Positions 6,114 through 13,783 of a stretch of 32,303 nt of DNA are shown piece by piece. A program made the position numbers and the translations under genes. Source of the DNA: a virus; IMG/VR virus record IMGVR_UViG_3300033571_011981, positions 1-32,303 of that record, one strand, 5' to 3'. Each line of letters begins with the position of its first letter. Position 1 is the first letter of the stretch. Under the pieces are notes generated by a model. The model did no database searches. It had not been told where the DNA came from and saw only the letters and a program-made list of their open reading frames with translations.

Positions 6114-6625
6114 GTCAATGTCACCATATTATTGAAGAGTTTTATAAGGATGAGAATCTAAAGAGGATCATCTCTAAGATCAATCCTGCATCTCTTCAGG
6201 ATGATTTGAAGCAGGAATTCTTCCTGATTCTCCTTGAATATGATTGTGATGAATTATTGAGGATAAAGAATACAGGGAATCTGACAGGATTCATGCTCAG
6301 GATTCTTTGGAATATGGCATATTCATCTACTCATCCTTTCTATTATAAATTTAGGAAGAGCAATCTGAAGGAGGCAATAGAATACTTCAGAGTCACATCA
6401 GGTAAAGACATCAAATTGGATGCAACCAAAGCACAGAAGATACTGGATAAAAAATTGGAAGGAAGTGCTAAGGATGCACATGAATCTATAATCTTTCAGA
6501 AATATGTCGAATTCAGGAATTGTGTTAAGGTTGCAGAGTACTTTGGCATTCCTCAACAGCATGTATTTGAAGTGGTCAAACAAACTAAAAAACAGCTCAA
6601 GTATGAGATTAATAGTGGAAATTAA
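6110..6625 (+). CDS. Sigma factor-like transcription protein
   Basis: This gene encodes 171 residues, most likely started from the TTG at 6110, which overlaps the preceding TGA (TTGA). No suitable in-frame ATG exists until about codon 68. The N-terminal part (LQDDLKQEFFLILLEYD, about residues 28-44) resembles sigma region 2.1-2.2. The NMAYSSTHPFYYKFRK stretch follows as in sigma-like phage proteins. The last 45 residues (VKVAEYFGIPQQHVFEVVKQ) form a helix-turn-helix like region 4. It may redirect host RNA polymerase to later phage promoters. Similarity is distant, so a plain DNA-binding protein remains possible. Confidence 0.6.
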   Translation: MSQCHHIIEEFYKDENLKRIISKINPASLQDDLKQEFFLILLEYDCDELLRIKNTGNLTGFMLRILWNMAYSSTHPFYYKFRKSNLKEAIEYFRVTSGKDIKLDATKAQKILDKKLEGSAKDAHESIIFQKYVEFRNCVKVAEYFGIPQQHVFEVVKQTKKQLKYEINSGN

Positions 6626-6734
6626 GTCCATAGTAGAAATACTAATCTATTTGATGATCTATGGATCAGTATTCCTATTCACTATATTCCTAATTGCAAA
6701 ATCTTTATCATGGTTTCTGTCATTGCTTCAGTAG
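6603..6734 (+). CDS. 43-residue membrane protein
   Basis: The ATG at 6603 lies within the end of the sigma-like gene. The frame stays open upstream, but earlier starts read as a shadow. Residues 8-43 are almost wholly hydrophobic (LIYLMIYGSVFLFTIFLIAK, then SLSWFLSLLQ), enough for one long or two short spans. It overlaps the next membrane-protein gene by 25 nt. No family is recognised. Confidence 0.5.
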   Translation: MRLIVEIKSIVEILIYLMIYGSVFLFTIFLIAKSLSWFLSLLQ

Positions 6735-6958
6735 TCTTCAGCTACTTTTTTGTAAACATTGCCATGATCCCTAATTGGATCAAGGCTAAGTTAAAATATC
6801 CTGCAGGTAAGAGATTGAAACCTTTAGACTGCACAGTATGTCTATCTGTATATATTGCAGCTATTCTGTACTTCTTCCCAACAATATCTGAATTCATTGC
6901 TATAGCATTTGGAGCAGGTATAACTTCAAATTTTATAGGATGGATAACAAGAAAATAA
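6710..6958 (+). CDS. Small membrane protein with CxxC motif
   Basis: This gene encodes 82 residues. There are hydrophobic spans at about 3-20 (SVIASVVFSYFFVNIAMI) and 47-72, separated by a basic loop. The loop ends in LKPLDCTVCLSVYIA, a CxxC at the head of the second span. This loop-plus-CxxC type recurs in Bacteroidota phages with no known function. The gene ends inside the first glycosyltransferase gene (19-nt overlap), so a link to envelope or glycan modification is possible. Confidence 0.6.
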   Translation: MVSVIASVVFSYFFVNIAMIPNWIKAKLKYPAGKRLKPLDCTVCLSVYIAAILYFFPTISEFIAIAFGAGITSNFIGWITRK

Positions 6959-7959
6959 AGCTATTTGGATTTGGTCAGAGCAATAGTGGAGTGACTTACC
7001 ATAGAATAGCATTGCCTTTGGGATATATGGATGATGTGGAGGGCATGGTATCAAATGTGATCAATCCTGAGTGGGTAGGCAATAAATTTGACCTATTGAT
7101 ATTCAATAGACTGAATCCTTATCAGGATGATATTGGACTGATCAGGCAGGGATTTGGATGCAAAATAGTAGTTGATATTGATGATCACTGGGTACTACCT
7201 GTGAATCATATAAACTATGAAGACTATCTGCATCATGGGAAACTCATAGAAAGGAATCTCTATGAGTCTGATATGGTGACTTGCACTCATGAGAGATTGG
7301 CAGATATATGCAGCAAATACAATAGGAATGTGCAAGTATTTCCTAATGCTCTTCCTTATGGGGAGGATCAATTTATAATCAACAAAGTTGAGGATGACAA
7401 AATCAGATTTTTTTGGGCAGGAGGTTGCACTCATTTGGAAGATCTGAAGATATTGAAGAATCCAATAAGAAGACTCAAATCACATAGATCTCAGGTGAAG
7501 ATGGTGATAGGAGGGTATGATCAGAGCAACTATATGTCAAAATTGATTTGGGATAGGATGACTGACTACTTCACTGCTAATAGGAGTCTGCATCATGAGA
7601 TACTTCCCTCTATGCCTGTCACTGAGTATATGTCAATGTATGATCATGCAGATGTCATGCTTGTGCCATTGATATCCAATGACTGGAGTGCAAATAAGTC
7701 CAATCTCAAACTACTTGAAGCAGCAGCAAAGAAAGTGCCTGTCATCTGTCAGAAAGTTGCTCCTTACTCAGATGATATGGATGCTCCTGTACTTTGGGTA
7801 GATAAGCAGGAGGATTGGTATAAACATATGAATTTCTTTATTAACAATAAAAGTGCAATTATTGACTATGGCGAAAAAATCCATGAATGGGCAGTCACAA
7901 AGTACCATCTCAGAGATGTCAACATCAGGAGAAGACAAGCGTATGCAAGTCTATGCTAA
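6940..7959 (+). CDS. GT4-like glycosyltransferase
   Basis: This 339-residue protein has a GT-B layout. The N-terminal nucleotide-binding-like half begins FGFGQSNSGVTYHRIALPLG and includes IVVDIDDHWVLP (about residues 72-83). Then QVFPNALPYGE and FFWAGGCTHLEDL (about 151-163) occur where GT4 enzymes switch to the sugar-nucleotide half. The segment LLEAAAKKVPVIC (about 251-263) is the donor-site helix with its conserved glutamate. Such enzymes move a sugar from an NDP donor. It heads a cassette with two more transferases and a methyltransferase. The acceptor is unknown: host surface glycan, virion protein or DNA are all possible. Confidence 0.75.
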   Translation: MDNKKIKLFGFGQSNSGVTYHRIALPLGYMDDVEGMVSNVINPEWVGNKFDLLIFNRLNPYQDDIGLIRQGFGCKIVVDIDDHWVLPVNHINYEDYLHHGKLIERNLYESDMVTCTHERLADICSKYNRNVQVFPNALPYGEDQFIINKVEDDKIRFFWAGGCTHLEDLKILKNPIRRLKSHRSQVKMVIGGYDQSNYMSKLIWDRMTDYFTANRSLHHEILPSMPVTEYMSMYDHADVMLVPLISNDWSANKSNLKLLEAAAKKVPVICQKVAPYSDDMDAPVLWVDKQEDWYKHMNFFINNKSAIIDYGEKIHEWAVTKYHLRDVNIRRRQAYASLC

Positions 7960-8143
7960 GTACAAATCTATCTATGATCTCTTTGTGGTATCAGGGGAAA
8001 TAGTTAACTTTAGTCCTGATAAGCAGATGGAGCTATTGATGACATATAGGATAGACTTTCCTCATTATTCATACAATATGAACTGTCAGGCTTGTGTTGC
8101 TGAATTTCTTTCAAAGGCTTATAGACATTATTCAACTCTATGA
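7943..8143 (+). CDS. Small hypothetical protein in the glycan cassette
   Basis: The start is taken at the ATG at 7943 (66 residues); an in-frame ATG at 7916 would add nine. The protein is rich in aromatic residues (YAKYKSIYDLF, YRIDFPHYSYNMN) and has a single CQAC motif near residue 46. It is coupled to the next gene by an ATGA overlap. It may be an accessory of the neighbouring transferases, but nothing in the sequence tells its role. Confidence 0.55.
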   Translation: MQVYAKYKSIYDLFVVSGEIVNFSPDKQMELLMTYRIDFPHYSYNMNCQACVAEFLSKAYRHYSTL

Positions 8144-8811
8144 ACTTTCTCCACTCAGGACAAACAGGTGACATAGTATTCAGTCTTCCCACTATCAAAG
8201 CAATGGGAGGAGGTGATCTGTATATTGTAGACTTTGATAGACAGAGATCTGAGTCAATATCTAAATTGATAGAAATTCAGCCATATATTGGGAAGGTAGT
8301 GATAGATGAAAGACCTGAGTCTTACATTGATTTGAATAAGTTCAGAGAATATGCAAGTCATCACATGAATCTGATTAAGTCTCATTTTATGGGAGCAGGA
8401 ATACCTGTTGACTATTCATACAGGGAAGGTTGGTTGACTTTATCTGAGAATCCATATAACCTGCCTAAAGAGTCATATTCTGTGATAAACAGGACAGATA
8501 GATATGCTGATCCTAAATTCAATTGGAAGGAAGAGGTAGACTATCTGAAGACAATATCAGATAAAGTATACTTCATAGGATACAGACCTGAGTATGAAGA
8601 ATTTTGCACAAAGTTCTGTGAGGTAGAATTCTATGATTGTGACTTCCTTGAGGGAGCATATCTGATTGACAGGGCGGTCATGTTCACTGGATGCTACTCT
8701 GCTTGGTCTGCCATTGCAATGGGATTGGGCAGAGAGTATAGATTAGAGCAAGCTCCCAATCATACCTGCTCTTCACTACTTGAAAAAAGAGAAACCATAG
8801 TCAATGTATAG
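8140..8811 (+). CDS. GT9-like (heptosyltransferase-fold) protein
   Basis: This gene encodes 223 residues. The N-terminus FLHSGQTGDIVFSLPTIKAM (residues 3-22) is the GT9 signature, as in ADP-heptose:LPS heptosyltransferases. Near residues 183-190 the CYSAWSAIAMGLG stretch matches the donor-site turn seen in that fold. It is shorter than bacterial GT9 enzymes (about 330-350 residues), so it is a compact or partial version and may lack full activity. The gene overlaps both neighbours by a few bases, so the cassette is translated as a unit. Confidence 0.65.
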   Translation: MNFLHSGQTGDIVFSLPTIKAMGGGDLYIVDFDRQRSESISKLIEIQPYIGKVVIDERPESYIDLNKFREYASHHMNLIKSHFMGAGIPVDYSYREGWLTLSENPYNLPKESYSVINRTDRYADPKFNWKEEVDYLKTISDKVYFIGYRPEYEEFCTKFCEVEFYDCDFLEGAYLIDRAVMFTGCYSAWSAIAMGLGREYRLEQAPNHTCSSLLEKRETIVNV

Positions 8812-9313
8812 TATAAGTGGACAGGATCAGTTTGTACTTGATATGATCCCAAAGGGGATATTCCTTGAGATTGGAGGTGGTCCTGCAATTATATCAAGCA
8901 ATACCTATCTTCTTGAACTTAATGGATGGGAAGGAATCTCATTAGATATATCTAAAAGTTGGTCTCAGGAGTGGGAATTGAATAGAAAGACTCCTTTGAC
9001 AATAGTCGATGCTTTGGAATATAACTATCAGCCAAAGCACTATGACTATATCTCTTTGGATATAGAGCCTGCAATACAATCATTCAGGGTATTGAAGAAG
9101 ATTCTTGAGAAGGATGTCACATTCTCTATAATGACTTTTGAGCATGAATGGTACTATGATCAGTCAACTAAGTTTGAATCAAGAGAGATTCTGACAAAGG
9201 CAGGATATCATTTAGCTAAGGCAGATGTAGAATGGTCAGGAGGATCCTATGAGGATTGGTGGATAGATCCTAATAAAATAGACATAAAGAAAGCAGAATC
9301 ATGGCAAAAATAA
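8804..9313 (+). CDS. FkbM-like SAM methyltransferase
   Basis: This gene encodes 169 residues. GIFLEIGGGPAIISSNTYLL (residues 18-37) is motif I of a class I methyltransferase, followed by GWEGISLDIS with the acidic residue that holds the SAM ribose. YDYISLDIEP (about 84-93) is the post-core strand typical of FkbM enzymes. These usually O-methylate sugars, fitting a place between glycosyltransferases. It is shorter than most FkbM proteins. It overlaps the next gene by 13 nt. A role in capping a phage-made glycan is inferred. Confidence 0.7.
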   Translation: MYSISGQDQFVLDMIPKGIFLEIGGGPAIISSNTYLLELNGWEGISLDISKSWSQEWELNRKTPLTIVDALEYNYQPKHYDYISLDIEPAIQSFRVLKKILEKDVTFSIMTFEHEWYYDQSTKFESREILTKAGYHLAKADVEWSGGSYEDWWIDPNKIDIKKAESWQK

Positions 9314-10188
9314 AGTTCATCAGCAGGAATACCTTATCATGTGGAGTAGCAGACTACGGAAGGAGACTCAATGATATCCTCAAGAAGTCAAAGCATGAGA
9401 TAGACTTTGAGGAAGTAGATTCTTTCACTAAGTCTCTTGATGGTTATGATCTTGCTCTATACAACTATCATGTATCTACTTTGCCTTTGTTATTAGGCAA
9501 AATCATGCCAAATATCCCTCATGTGGCAATCCATCATGAAGGAGGAGTCAGATTTGAAGCAGATGCAGTGATAGATGTGGACTGTACTAAGGATGGATAT
9601 ACAATGCTCAGACCATTGTTTGAGGGGATTGGTTTCAAGAAAGTAGTCAATGAAGTGCCTGTCATTGGTAGCTTTGGCTTTGGATTCTCTAATAAGGGAT
9701 TCCCAAAGATTGCTCAATTAGTCAAAGATCAGTTTGAAGTAGCTAAGATCAGAGTCAACATTCCTTTTGCCACATTTGGAGATCAAAGTGGGAGCATGGC
9801 AATAGGTGAGGTTGCAAAAATGAGGGAAATATTGTCAGGCACTGGAATTGAATTAGATGCTACTCATGAATTCTATTCACATGAGACTATGCTGCAGATC
9901 CTGTCTGAGTCTGATATCAACATCTTCCCATATGACCAACTTGAGAATAGGAGTCTATCTTCTACCATAGACTTTGCTTTGTCTGCAGGAAAACCTATTG
10001 GAATCACAAACAGTCATATGTTCAGACATATCTACAATGAGTCTATAGATGTAGATAAGACTCCAATCAGACAAATCATAGAGGCAGGACCATTGACAGA
10101 CATTGCACAGGTCCACTCAAATGAGAATCTTGTCAATAGGTTTGATTCTATCATTGATGAAATCTTAAGCAAATGGAAAAAAGATTAA
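9301..10188 (+). CDS. GT4-like glycosyltransferase
   Basis: This gene encodes 295 residues. The N-terminus (KFISRNTLSCGVADYGRRLN) has the GVADY turn of GT4 enzymes such as those for cell-surface polysaccharides. ALYNYHVSTLPLLL and HVAIHHEGG follow. In the C-terminal half, INIFPYDQLENRSLSS and the ALSAGKPIGITN segment (about residues 222-242) match the sugar-nucleotide pocket of GT4. The usual E-x7-E pair is not clear, so the class is by pattern only. It ends the glycan cassette and overlaps the next gene by 16 nt. Confidence 0.7.
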   Translation: MAKIKFISRNTLSCGVADYGRRLNDILKKSKHEIDFEEVDSFTKSLDGYDLALYNYHVSTLPLLLGKIMPNIPHVAIHHEGGVRFEADAVIDVDCTKDGYTMLRPLFEGIGFKKVVNEVPVIGSFGFGFSNKGFPKIAQLVKDQFEVAKIRVNIPFATFGDQSGSMAIGEVAKMREILSGTGIELDATHEFYSHETMLQILSESDINIFPYDQLENRSLSSTIDFALSAGKPIGITNSHMFRHIYNESIDVDKTPIRQIIEAGPLTDIAQVHSNENLVNRFDSIIDEILSKWKKD

Positions 10189-10625
10189 TTGGGAAATATG
10201 AGAAATCTAATGATGGAAGATATCTCATAAGATTATTTCAGTATAATAATGTGGGATTCTACATACATCCATATGAAAGCAATAGAACTGATTTAATTGA
10301 AAATAATTACTATCAATTTAGTTTGAATCCTTATAATAGTGAGAATGAATTCTATGCACATTCATTAGAAAAAATTGATTTTGATGAGAAGAATAATCAG
10401 TCAGATAAAATAGTGCAGCAAGTGATTGACAAATTCAATCAAAGATCAGAAGCAGGAATTCAGAAGTATGGGACTACCTTATGGGAGAATGATAAGGATG
10501 ACTACCTGAAGCATCTACAGGAGGAGTTGATGGATGCAGTTTTGTATATTGAGAAATTAAGAAGTGCAAAGTCTATCATATTCAGTAGATATCACCAATC
10601 AACCAATGACCTATGGGAAAAATGA
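10173..10625 (+). CDS. MazG-like nucleotide pyrophosphohydrolase-like protein
   Basis: This gene encodes 150 residues in two parts. The first 75 residues form an unrecognised beta-like domain. Residues 80-130 carry VIDKFNQRSEAGIQKYGTTL and then LQEELMDAVLYIEKL, the all-alpha MazG-like pattern in which E-E and D residues bind metal. MazG-type enzymes remove pyrophosphate from (d)NTPs and help phages keep nucleotide pools. Phage members with a KYGTTL block are often labelled nucleotide pyrophosphohydrolase-like. The activity is not proven by the sequence, and the N-terminal extension is unusual for the family. Confidence 0.6.
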   Translation: MEKRLIGKYEKSNDGRYLIRLFQYNNVGFYIHPYESNRTDLIENNYYQFSLNPYNSENEFYAHSLEKIDFDEKNNQSDKIVQQVIDKFNQRSEAGIQKYGTTLWENDKDDYLKHLQEELMDAVLYIEKLRSAKSIIFSRYHQSTNDLWEK

Positions 10626-10972
10626 TACTTATCACAGGGATAGTGGAGGGAATGTCTACAAGGAAAGACAAAACCATCAGACTGACCATTGGCACAAATG
10701 AACTGAATCCAAGTCAGACAAGTGACCTATTCCAATTGAGTCAGCAATTCTGCTACTTAGGAATCAAGGCAGAGCCATTCCAAAGAGATGAGACTGACCT
10801 GATAGATTCCATCAAGACAGACCTTGACAATCTGAAGACTCCAAGCCAAAGACTGAGAGGTATACTCTACAGAAACTTTGAGCAGGATTCTAAAGGATTC
10901 CAAGACTTTGGATCTTACTATATATCAGAGATGGACAAGATCTGTGAACACTATAAAAACAAATTAGATTGA
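10622..10972 (+). CDS. Hypothetical phage protein
   Basis: The start is placed at the ATG at 10622, an ATGA overlap with the previous stop, giving 116 residues. An ATG three codons earlier (10613) is possible. The N-terminal part (ILITGIVEGMSTRKDKTIRLTIG) looks like a short beta barrel. The later KTPSQRLRGILYRNF and a helical end resemble proteins that often sit near HNH and terminase genes of Bacteroidota phages. No function is known to me. Confidence 0.6.
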   Translation: MILITGIVEGMSTRKDKTIRLTIGTNELNPSQTSDLFQLSQQFCYLGIKAEPFQRDETDLIDSIKTDLDNLKTPSQRLRGILYRNFEQDSKGFQDFGSYYISEMDKICEHYKNKLD

Positions 10973-11289
10973 TAGCTTTATATAACACAGAGAAGAAGGA
11001 ACTGATGGCAGTATTCAGGTCCACTGCAATGGCATCTATCTTCCTATATGGGAATGGTACTACTGGAAGAGACAGACTGAGAGCAAGGATGTATGATAAA
11101 GTCAGGATTGAAAATACAAGATTTCCATTTGTGGTAGCTGCAAGACCTGCCAATTCAAAGCACATGAAACTACTTGCAGATAAGGATGGCATCATATTTG
11201 AAGGATATCCTGAGTACAGGACCATGATAGTAGGAGGCAATAGATATACTAATTTTGAGAATGCAAAAACATACCAAGATATACTTTGA
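10969..11289 (+). CDS. Hypothetical protein with TTG start
   Basis: This gene encodes 106 residues from a TTG at 10969 that overlaps the previous TGA (TTGA), as at 6110. The first in-frame ATG is at 11005 and would drop 12 residues (IALYNTEKKELM), which look like a natural first strand and so favour the TTG. The body is basic (GRDRLRARMYDKVRIE) with a mixed alpha/beta look. It overlaps the HNH gene by 29 nt. No family is recognised. Confidence 0.55.
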   Translation: MIALYNTEKKELMAVFRSTAMASIFLYGNGTTGRDRLRARMYDKVRIENTRFPFVVAARPANSKHMKLLADKDGIIFEGYPEYRTMIVGGNRYTNFENAKTYQDIL

Positions 11290-11518
11290 CTTCTTTGGAT
11301 ACGATACTGAGTCTTTTATACCATGTGAAGTCTGTGGAGCAAGAGCAGTTGACATACATCACATTCAGTGCAGAGGCATGGGAGGATCTAAGCTTCAAGA
11401 CCACATCAGTAACCTTATGGCAGTCTGCAGGATATGTCATGACAAATACGGTGACAGGACAAAGTATAAGAATTTCCTGAGGGAGATTCACAATGATAAA
11501 ATAAGTCATAAAAAATAG
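11261..11518 (+). CDS. HNH endonuclease
   Basis: This gene encodes 85 residues from the ATG at 11261. A CEVC pair (C22, C25) and a CRIC pair (C56, C59) form a structural zinc site. H33-H34 in DIHHIQCRG is the start of the beta-beta-alpha-metal fold, N51 in SNLMAVC is its middle residue and H60 its last. These are the full HNH catalytic and zinc residues. Small HNH enzymes just before the terminase genes take part in genome packaging in several cos-type phages, so this one is likely to help cut concatemers rather than be a homing nuclease. Confidence 0.85.
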   Translation: MQKHTKIYFDFFGYDTESFIPCEVCGARAVDIHHIQCRGMGGSKLQDHISNLMAVCRICHDKYGDRTKYKNFLREIHNDKISHKK

Positions 11519-11535
11519 TGAGAAAATAGAGAGAC

Positions 11536-11898
11536 ATGGCAAATGAACAGAATCTAAAACCATTCAAGAAGGGAGAGGTAGCAAATCCCAATGGCAGACC
11601 GAGAAAGTATGTATCTCTTCTTAAGGAACAGGGATATAAAGTATCAGAGATCAATGATACTATTCAGACAATGATGTCAATGGAATTGGATGAATTGAAG
11701 GAGGTATGGGACAATCCCAAAGCAACAATTCTTGAGAAGACTATTGCATCAGCAATGCTGAAGTCATTGAAGAATGGATCTCTATATTCATTGGATACCT
11801 TGCTCACAAGAGTCTTTGGGAAACCTAAAGAGACAAGTACTGTGGAGAATACAGGGAAGATTGAATTTGTCATCACTAAAGGGAAGACGATTCTGTGA
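11536..11898 (+). CDS. terS: Small terminase subunit-like protein
   Basis: This gene encodes 120 residues. It starts with FKKGEVANPNGRPRKY (residues 9-24), the basic GRP motif common at the N-terminus of phage small terminase and DUF5681 proteins, which bind DNA. A helical middle (ATILEKTIASAMLKSLKNGS) follows, then RVFGKPKETS near the C-terminus, as in many small terminases. It lies between HNH and large terminase genes. Identification rests on motif and position. Its stop overlaps the next ATG by one base (TGATG). Confidence 0.7.
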   Translation: MANEQNLKPFKKGEVANPNGRPRKYVSLLKEQGYKVSEINDTIQTMMSMELDELKEVWDNPKATILEKTIASAMLKSLKNGSLYSLDTLLTRVFGKPKETSTVENTGKIEFVITKGKTIL

Positions 11899-11975
11899 TG
11901 CTTTTACTCTCATTGCTTACATTAGGAGTATTATTTACTCTTATGAAGTGGATTGATAAATATTGGAAGGATTGA
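11898..11975 (+). CDS. 25-residue membrane peptide between terminase genes
   Basis: The ATG at 11898 overlaps the small terminase stop (TGATG) and the TGA at 11973-11975 lies one base before the large terminase ATG. The peptide has one hydrophobic span (LLLSLLTLGVLFTLM) and a basic-aromatic end (KWIDKYWKD). Both junctions are as tight as in its neighbours, which supports real translation, perhaps to keep ribosomes moving to the large terminase. A role in the membrane is possible but unknown. Confidence 0.5.
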   Translation: MLLLSLLTLGVLFTLMKWIDKYWKD

Positions 11976-11976
11976 T

Positions 11977-13131
11977 ATGCAGATACACATCCCTGAACTT
12001 CACGCTAATCAGCAGGCAATCTTTGATGATAGATCAAGGTTCAGGGTGGTCATGTGCGGGAGAAGATTTGGTAAGTCAGAACTTGCTCAATTGGAGATCA
12101 TATTTGAGGCAATCAAAGGTCATGCAGTAGCTTACATCACTCCTACCTACCAACTGGCAAAGACATTCTTCAAGCAGTTGACTAAGGTCATCCCATTTGA
12201 ACACAATAAGTCAGACCTGACCATCTCCTTCCCTAATGAGGGATCTGTGATGTTTTTCACAGGTGAGAGACTTGATGCTCTTAGAGGTAGAAAGTTCCAC
12301 TTGGTGGTGGTGGATGAGGCATCATTCATCCCAAATCTTGAAGATGGATGGCTAAACTCTATCAGACCTACTCTGACTGACTACAAAGGCAAAGCACTAT
12401 TTCTGTCTACTCCTAAAGGGAAAAACTACTTTTATTCCCTCTTTCAGAAAGGAGGTGAGACTGATTGGTCATCCTATAAATTCAGTACTTATGACAATCC
12501 CTATATTGACAGAGCAGAAATAGATGAAGCAAGGACTCAACTGCCTCCTGCAGTATTTGAGCAGGAATATATGGCTAATGCAATGGAGAATGCATCAAAT
12601 CCATTTGGCAGTCAGTATATCCTATCCTGTATACAACCAATCAGCAATCTTCCTGCAGAATACTATGGTATTGACTTAGCAAAGTCTCATGATTGGACTG
12701 TGATCATTGGTCTTGATAGGAATGGTCATGTCTGCAGGTTTGATAGGTTTCAGAAAGACTGGAAGTCTACAAGGGAGCATATCCTGACCTTAGACAGAGG
12801 CAGACCTGTCATGATTGACTCCACAGGAGTAGGTGATGCAATCACTGAGGATCTTCAGAGGGAATTTAGTGCTATGCATGGATTCAAGTATACATCCTCC
12901 TCAAAGCAGCAGATCATGGAACTACTTGCATCTGCCATCCATAAGGCAGAGGTGAAATATCCTGAGGGTAAGATAGTAGATGAGTTGAATGTCTTTGAGT
13001 ATCAGTATACTTCAACAGGAGTGAGATACAATGCTCCATCAGGATTCCATGATGATTGTGTCAATGCCTTAGCTTTGGCAGTCAGATGCAAGAATGACCA
13101 TAAGTATTCAGGTCAGTACAGGTTCATATAA
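11977..13131 (+). CDS. terL: Large terminase subunit
   Basis: This 384-residue protein is the ATPase/nuclease motor that pumps DNA into the procapsid. Walker A is GRRFGKS (28-34). Walker B is LVVVDEA, with D113 and E114. The coupling-type motif FLSTPKG follows. The RNase H-like nuclease half begins YYGIDLAKSHDW (D233), has MIDSTGVGD (D281) and ends HDDCVNAL (D359, D360). The start ATG at 11977 is preferred to an upstream TTG at 11953. The protein is short for the family, but both domains are whole. Confidence 0.93.
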   Translation: MQIHIPELHANQQAIFDDRSRFRVVMCGRRFGKSELAQLEIIFEAIKGHAVAYITPTYQLAKTFFKQLTKVIPFEHNKSDLTISFPNEGSVMFFTGERLDALRGRKFHLVVVDEASFIPNLEDGWLNSIRPTLTDYKGKALFLSTPKGKNYFYSLFQKGGETDWSSYKFSTYDNPYIDRAEIDEARTQLPPAVFEQEYMANAMENASNPFGSQYILSCIQPISNLPAEYYGIDLAKSHDWTVIIGLDRNGHVCRFDRFQKDWKSTREHILTLDRGRPVMIDSTGVGDAITEDLQREFSAMHGFKYTSSSKQQIMELLASAIHKAEVKYPEGKIVDELNVFEYQYTSTGVRYNAPSGFHDDCVNALALAVRCKNDHKYSGQYRFI

Positions 13132-13159
13132 TAACTTCACATTTTTATATACTATCAAG

Positions 13160-13783
13160 ATGAAAGTCACTATTAGCAAGTTTCAAGAATTGTATAGGAT
13201 CAGCCTGATGGATTTGACAGATTTAGAAAAATCAAGTCTATTCGTACAGGCATTGACAGGATATTCCTTAGACAAAGTGGATAAGATGGACATCAAATCC
13301 TTTGAAAAATTGTGCAATAAAGTTGCTAAGTCTTTCAATGCTTTCTCAGGTAAAATAGAGAAAGGAAGTCCAAAAAAGTGGGTTAAAGTAAATGGAAGAC
13401 TCTATACTCTTGAATATGACATCAATAAGATGGATGCAGGAAAGTATGTAGAGATGGCATCATTCAGTCAGGATATGATAGGCAATCTTCACAAGATTGT
13501 TGCAACCATGTCCACTCCTATGAGATTTGGTATCAAGGGAATAGTAAAAGTAGAGAGAGAGCATGAGGAGATTGCAAATGATATGCTTGAACTTGATTTT
13601 GAGACAGGATATAAAATGAGTGTTTTTTTTTGCAAACTTTCCAAAGACTCAATCAAGACTTTACCATCTTATTTGAGCAATCAGGAGGAGATGTTGGTGG
13701 AAGTGCATCTCAAGGATTCTTCAAGGCATTTGGATGGATATACAATGCCAAATTGGTTTCAGAATTTGAGGGTATCAGTTTAG
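13160..13783 (+). CDS. Tail assembly chaperone-like protein, short form
   Basis: This gene encodes 207 residues in the zero frame, starting at the ATG at 13160 after a 28-bp gap. The N-terminal part (MKVTISKFQELYRISLMDLT) and the KYVEMASFSQ, NLHKIVATM and ELDFETGYKMSVFF blocks resemble chaperones of Bacteroidota-phage tails. A run of nine T at 13623-13631 lies near codons 155-157. The zero frame then continues for 50 residues, overlapping a second frame that also looks coding. This is like lambda gpG and gpGT. The location is unusual, next to the large terminase and 4.4 kb before the tape measure. Confidence 0.6.
   Translation: MKVTISKFQELYRISLMDLTDLEKSSLFVQALTGYSLDKVDKMDIKSFEKLCNKVAKSFNAFSGKIEKGSPKKWVKVNGRLYTLEYDINKMDAGKYVEMASFSQDMIGNLHKIVATMSTPMRFGIKGIVKVEREHEEIANDMLELDFETGYKMSVFFCKLSKDSIKTLPSYLSNQEEMLVEVHLKDSSRHLDGYTMPNWFQNLRVSV

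Noticed and set aside
10890-11240. Minus-strand frame of over 100 codons
   Set aside because: It lies wholly across two well-supported + strand genes and has no start context or family pattern. Other minus-strand frames (for example within 11249-11563 and 18829-19155) are shadows for the same reasons.
11286-11480. Second + strand frame within the HNH gene
   Set aside because: The HNH frame has all catalytic and zinc residues, so this overlapping frame is a shadow.
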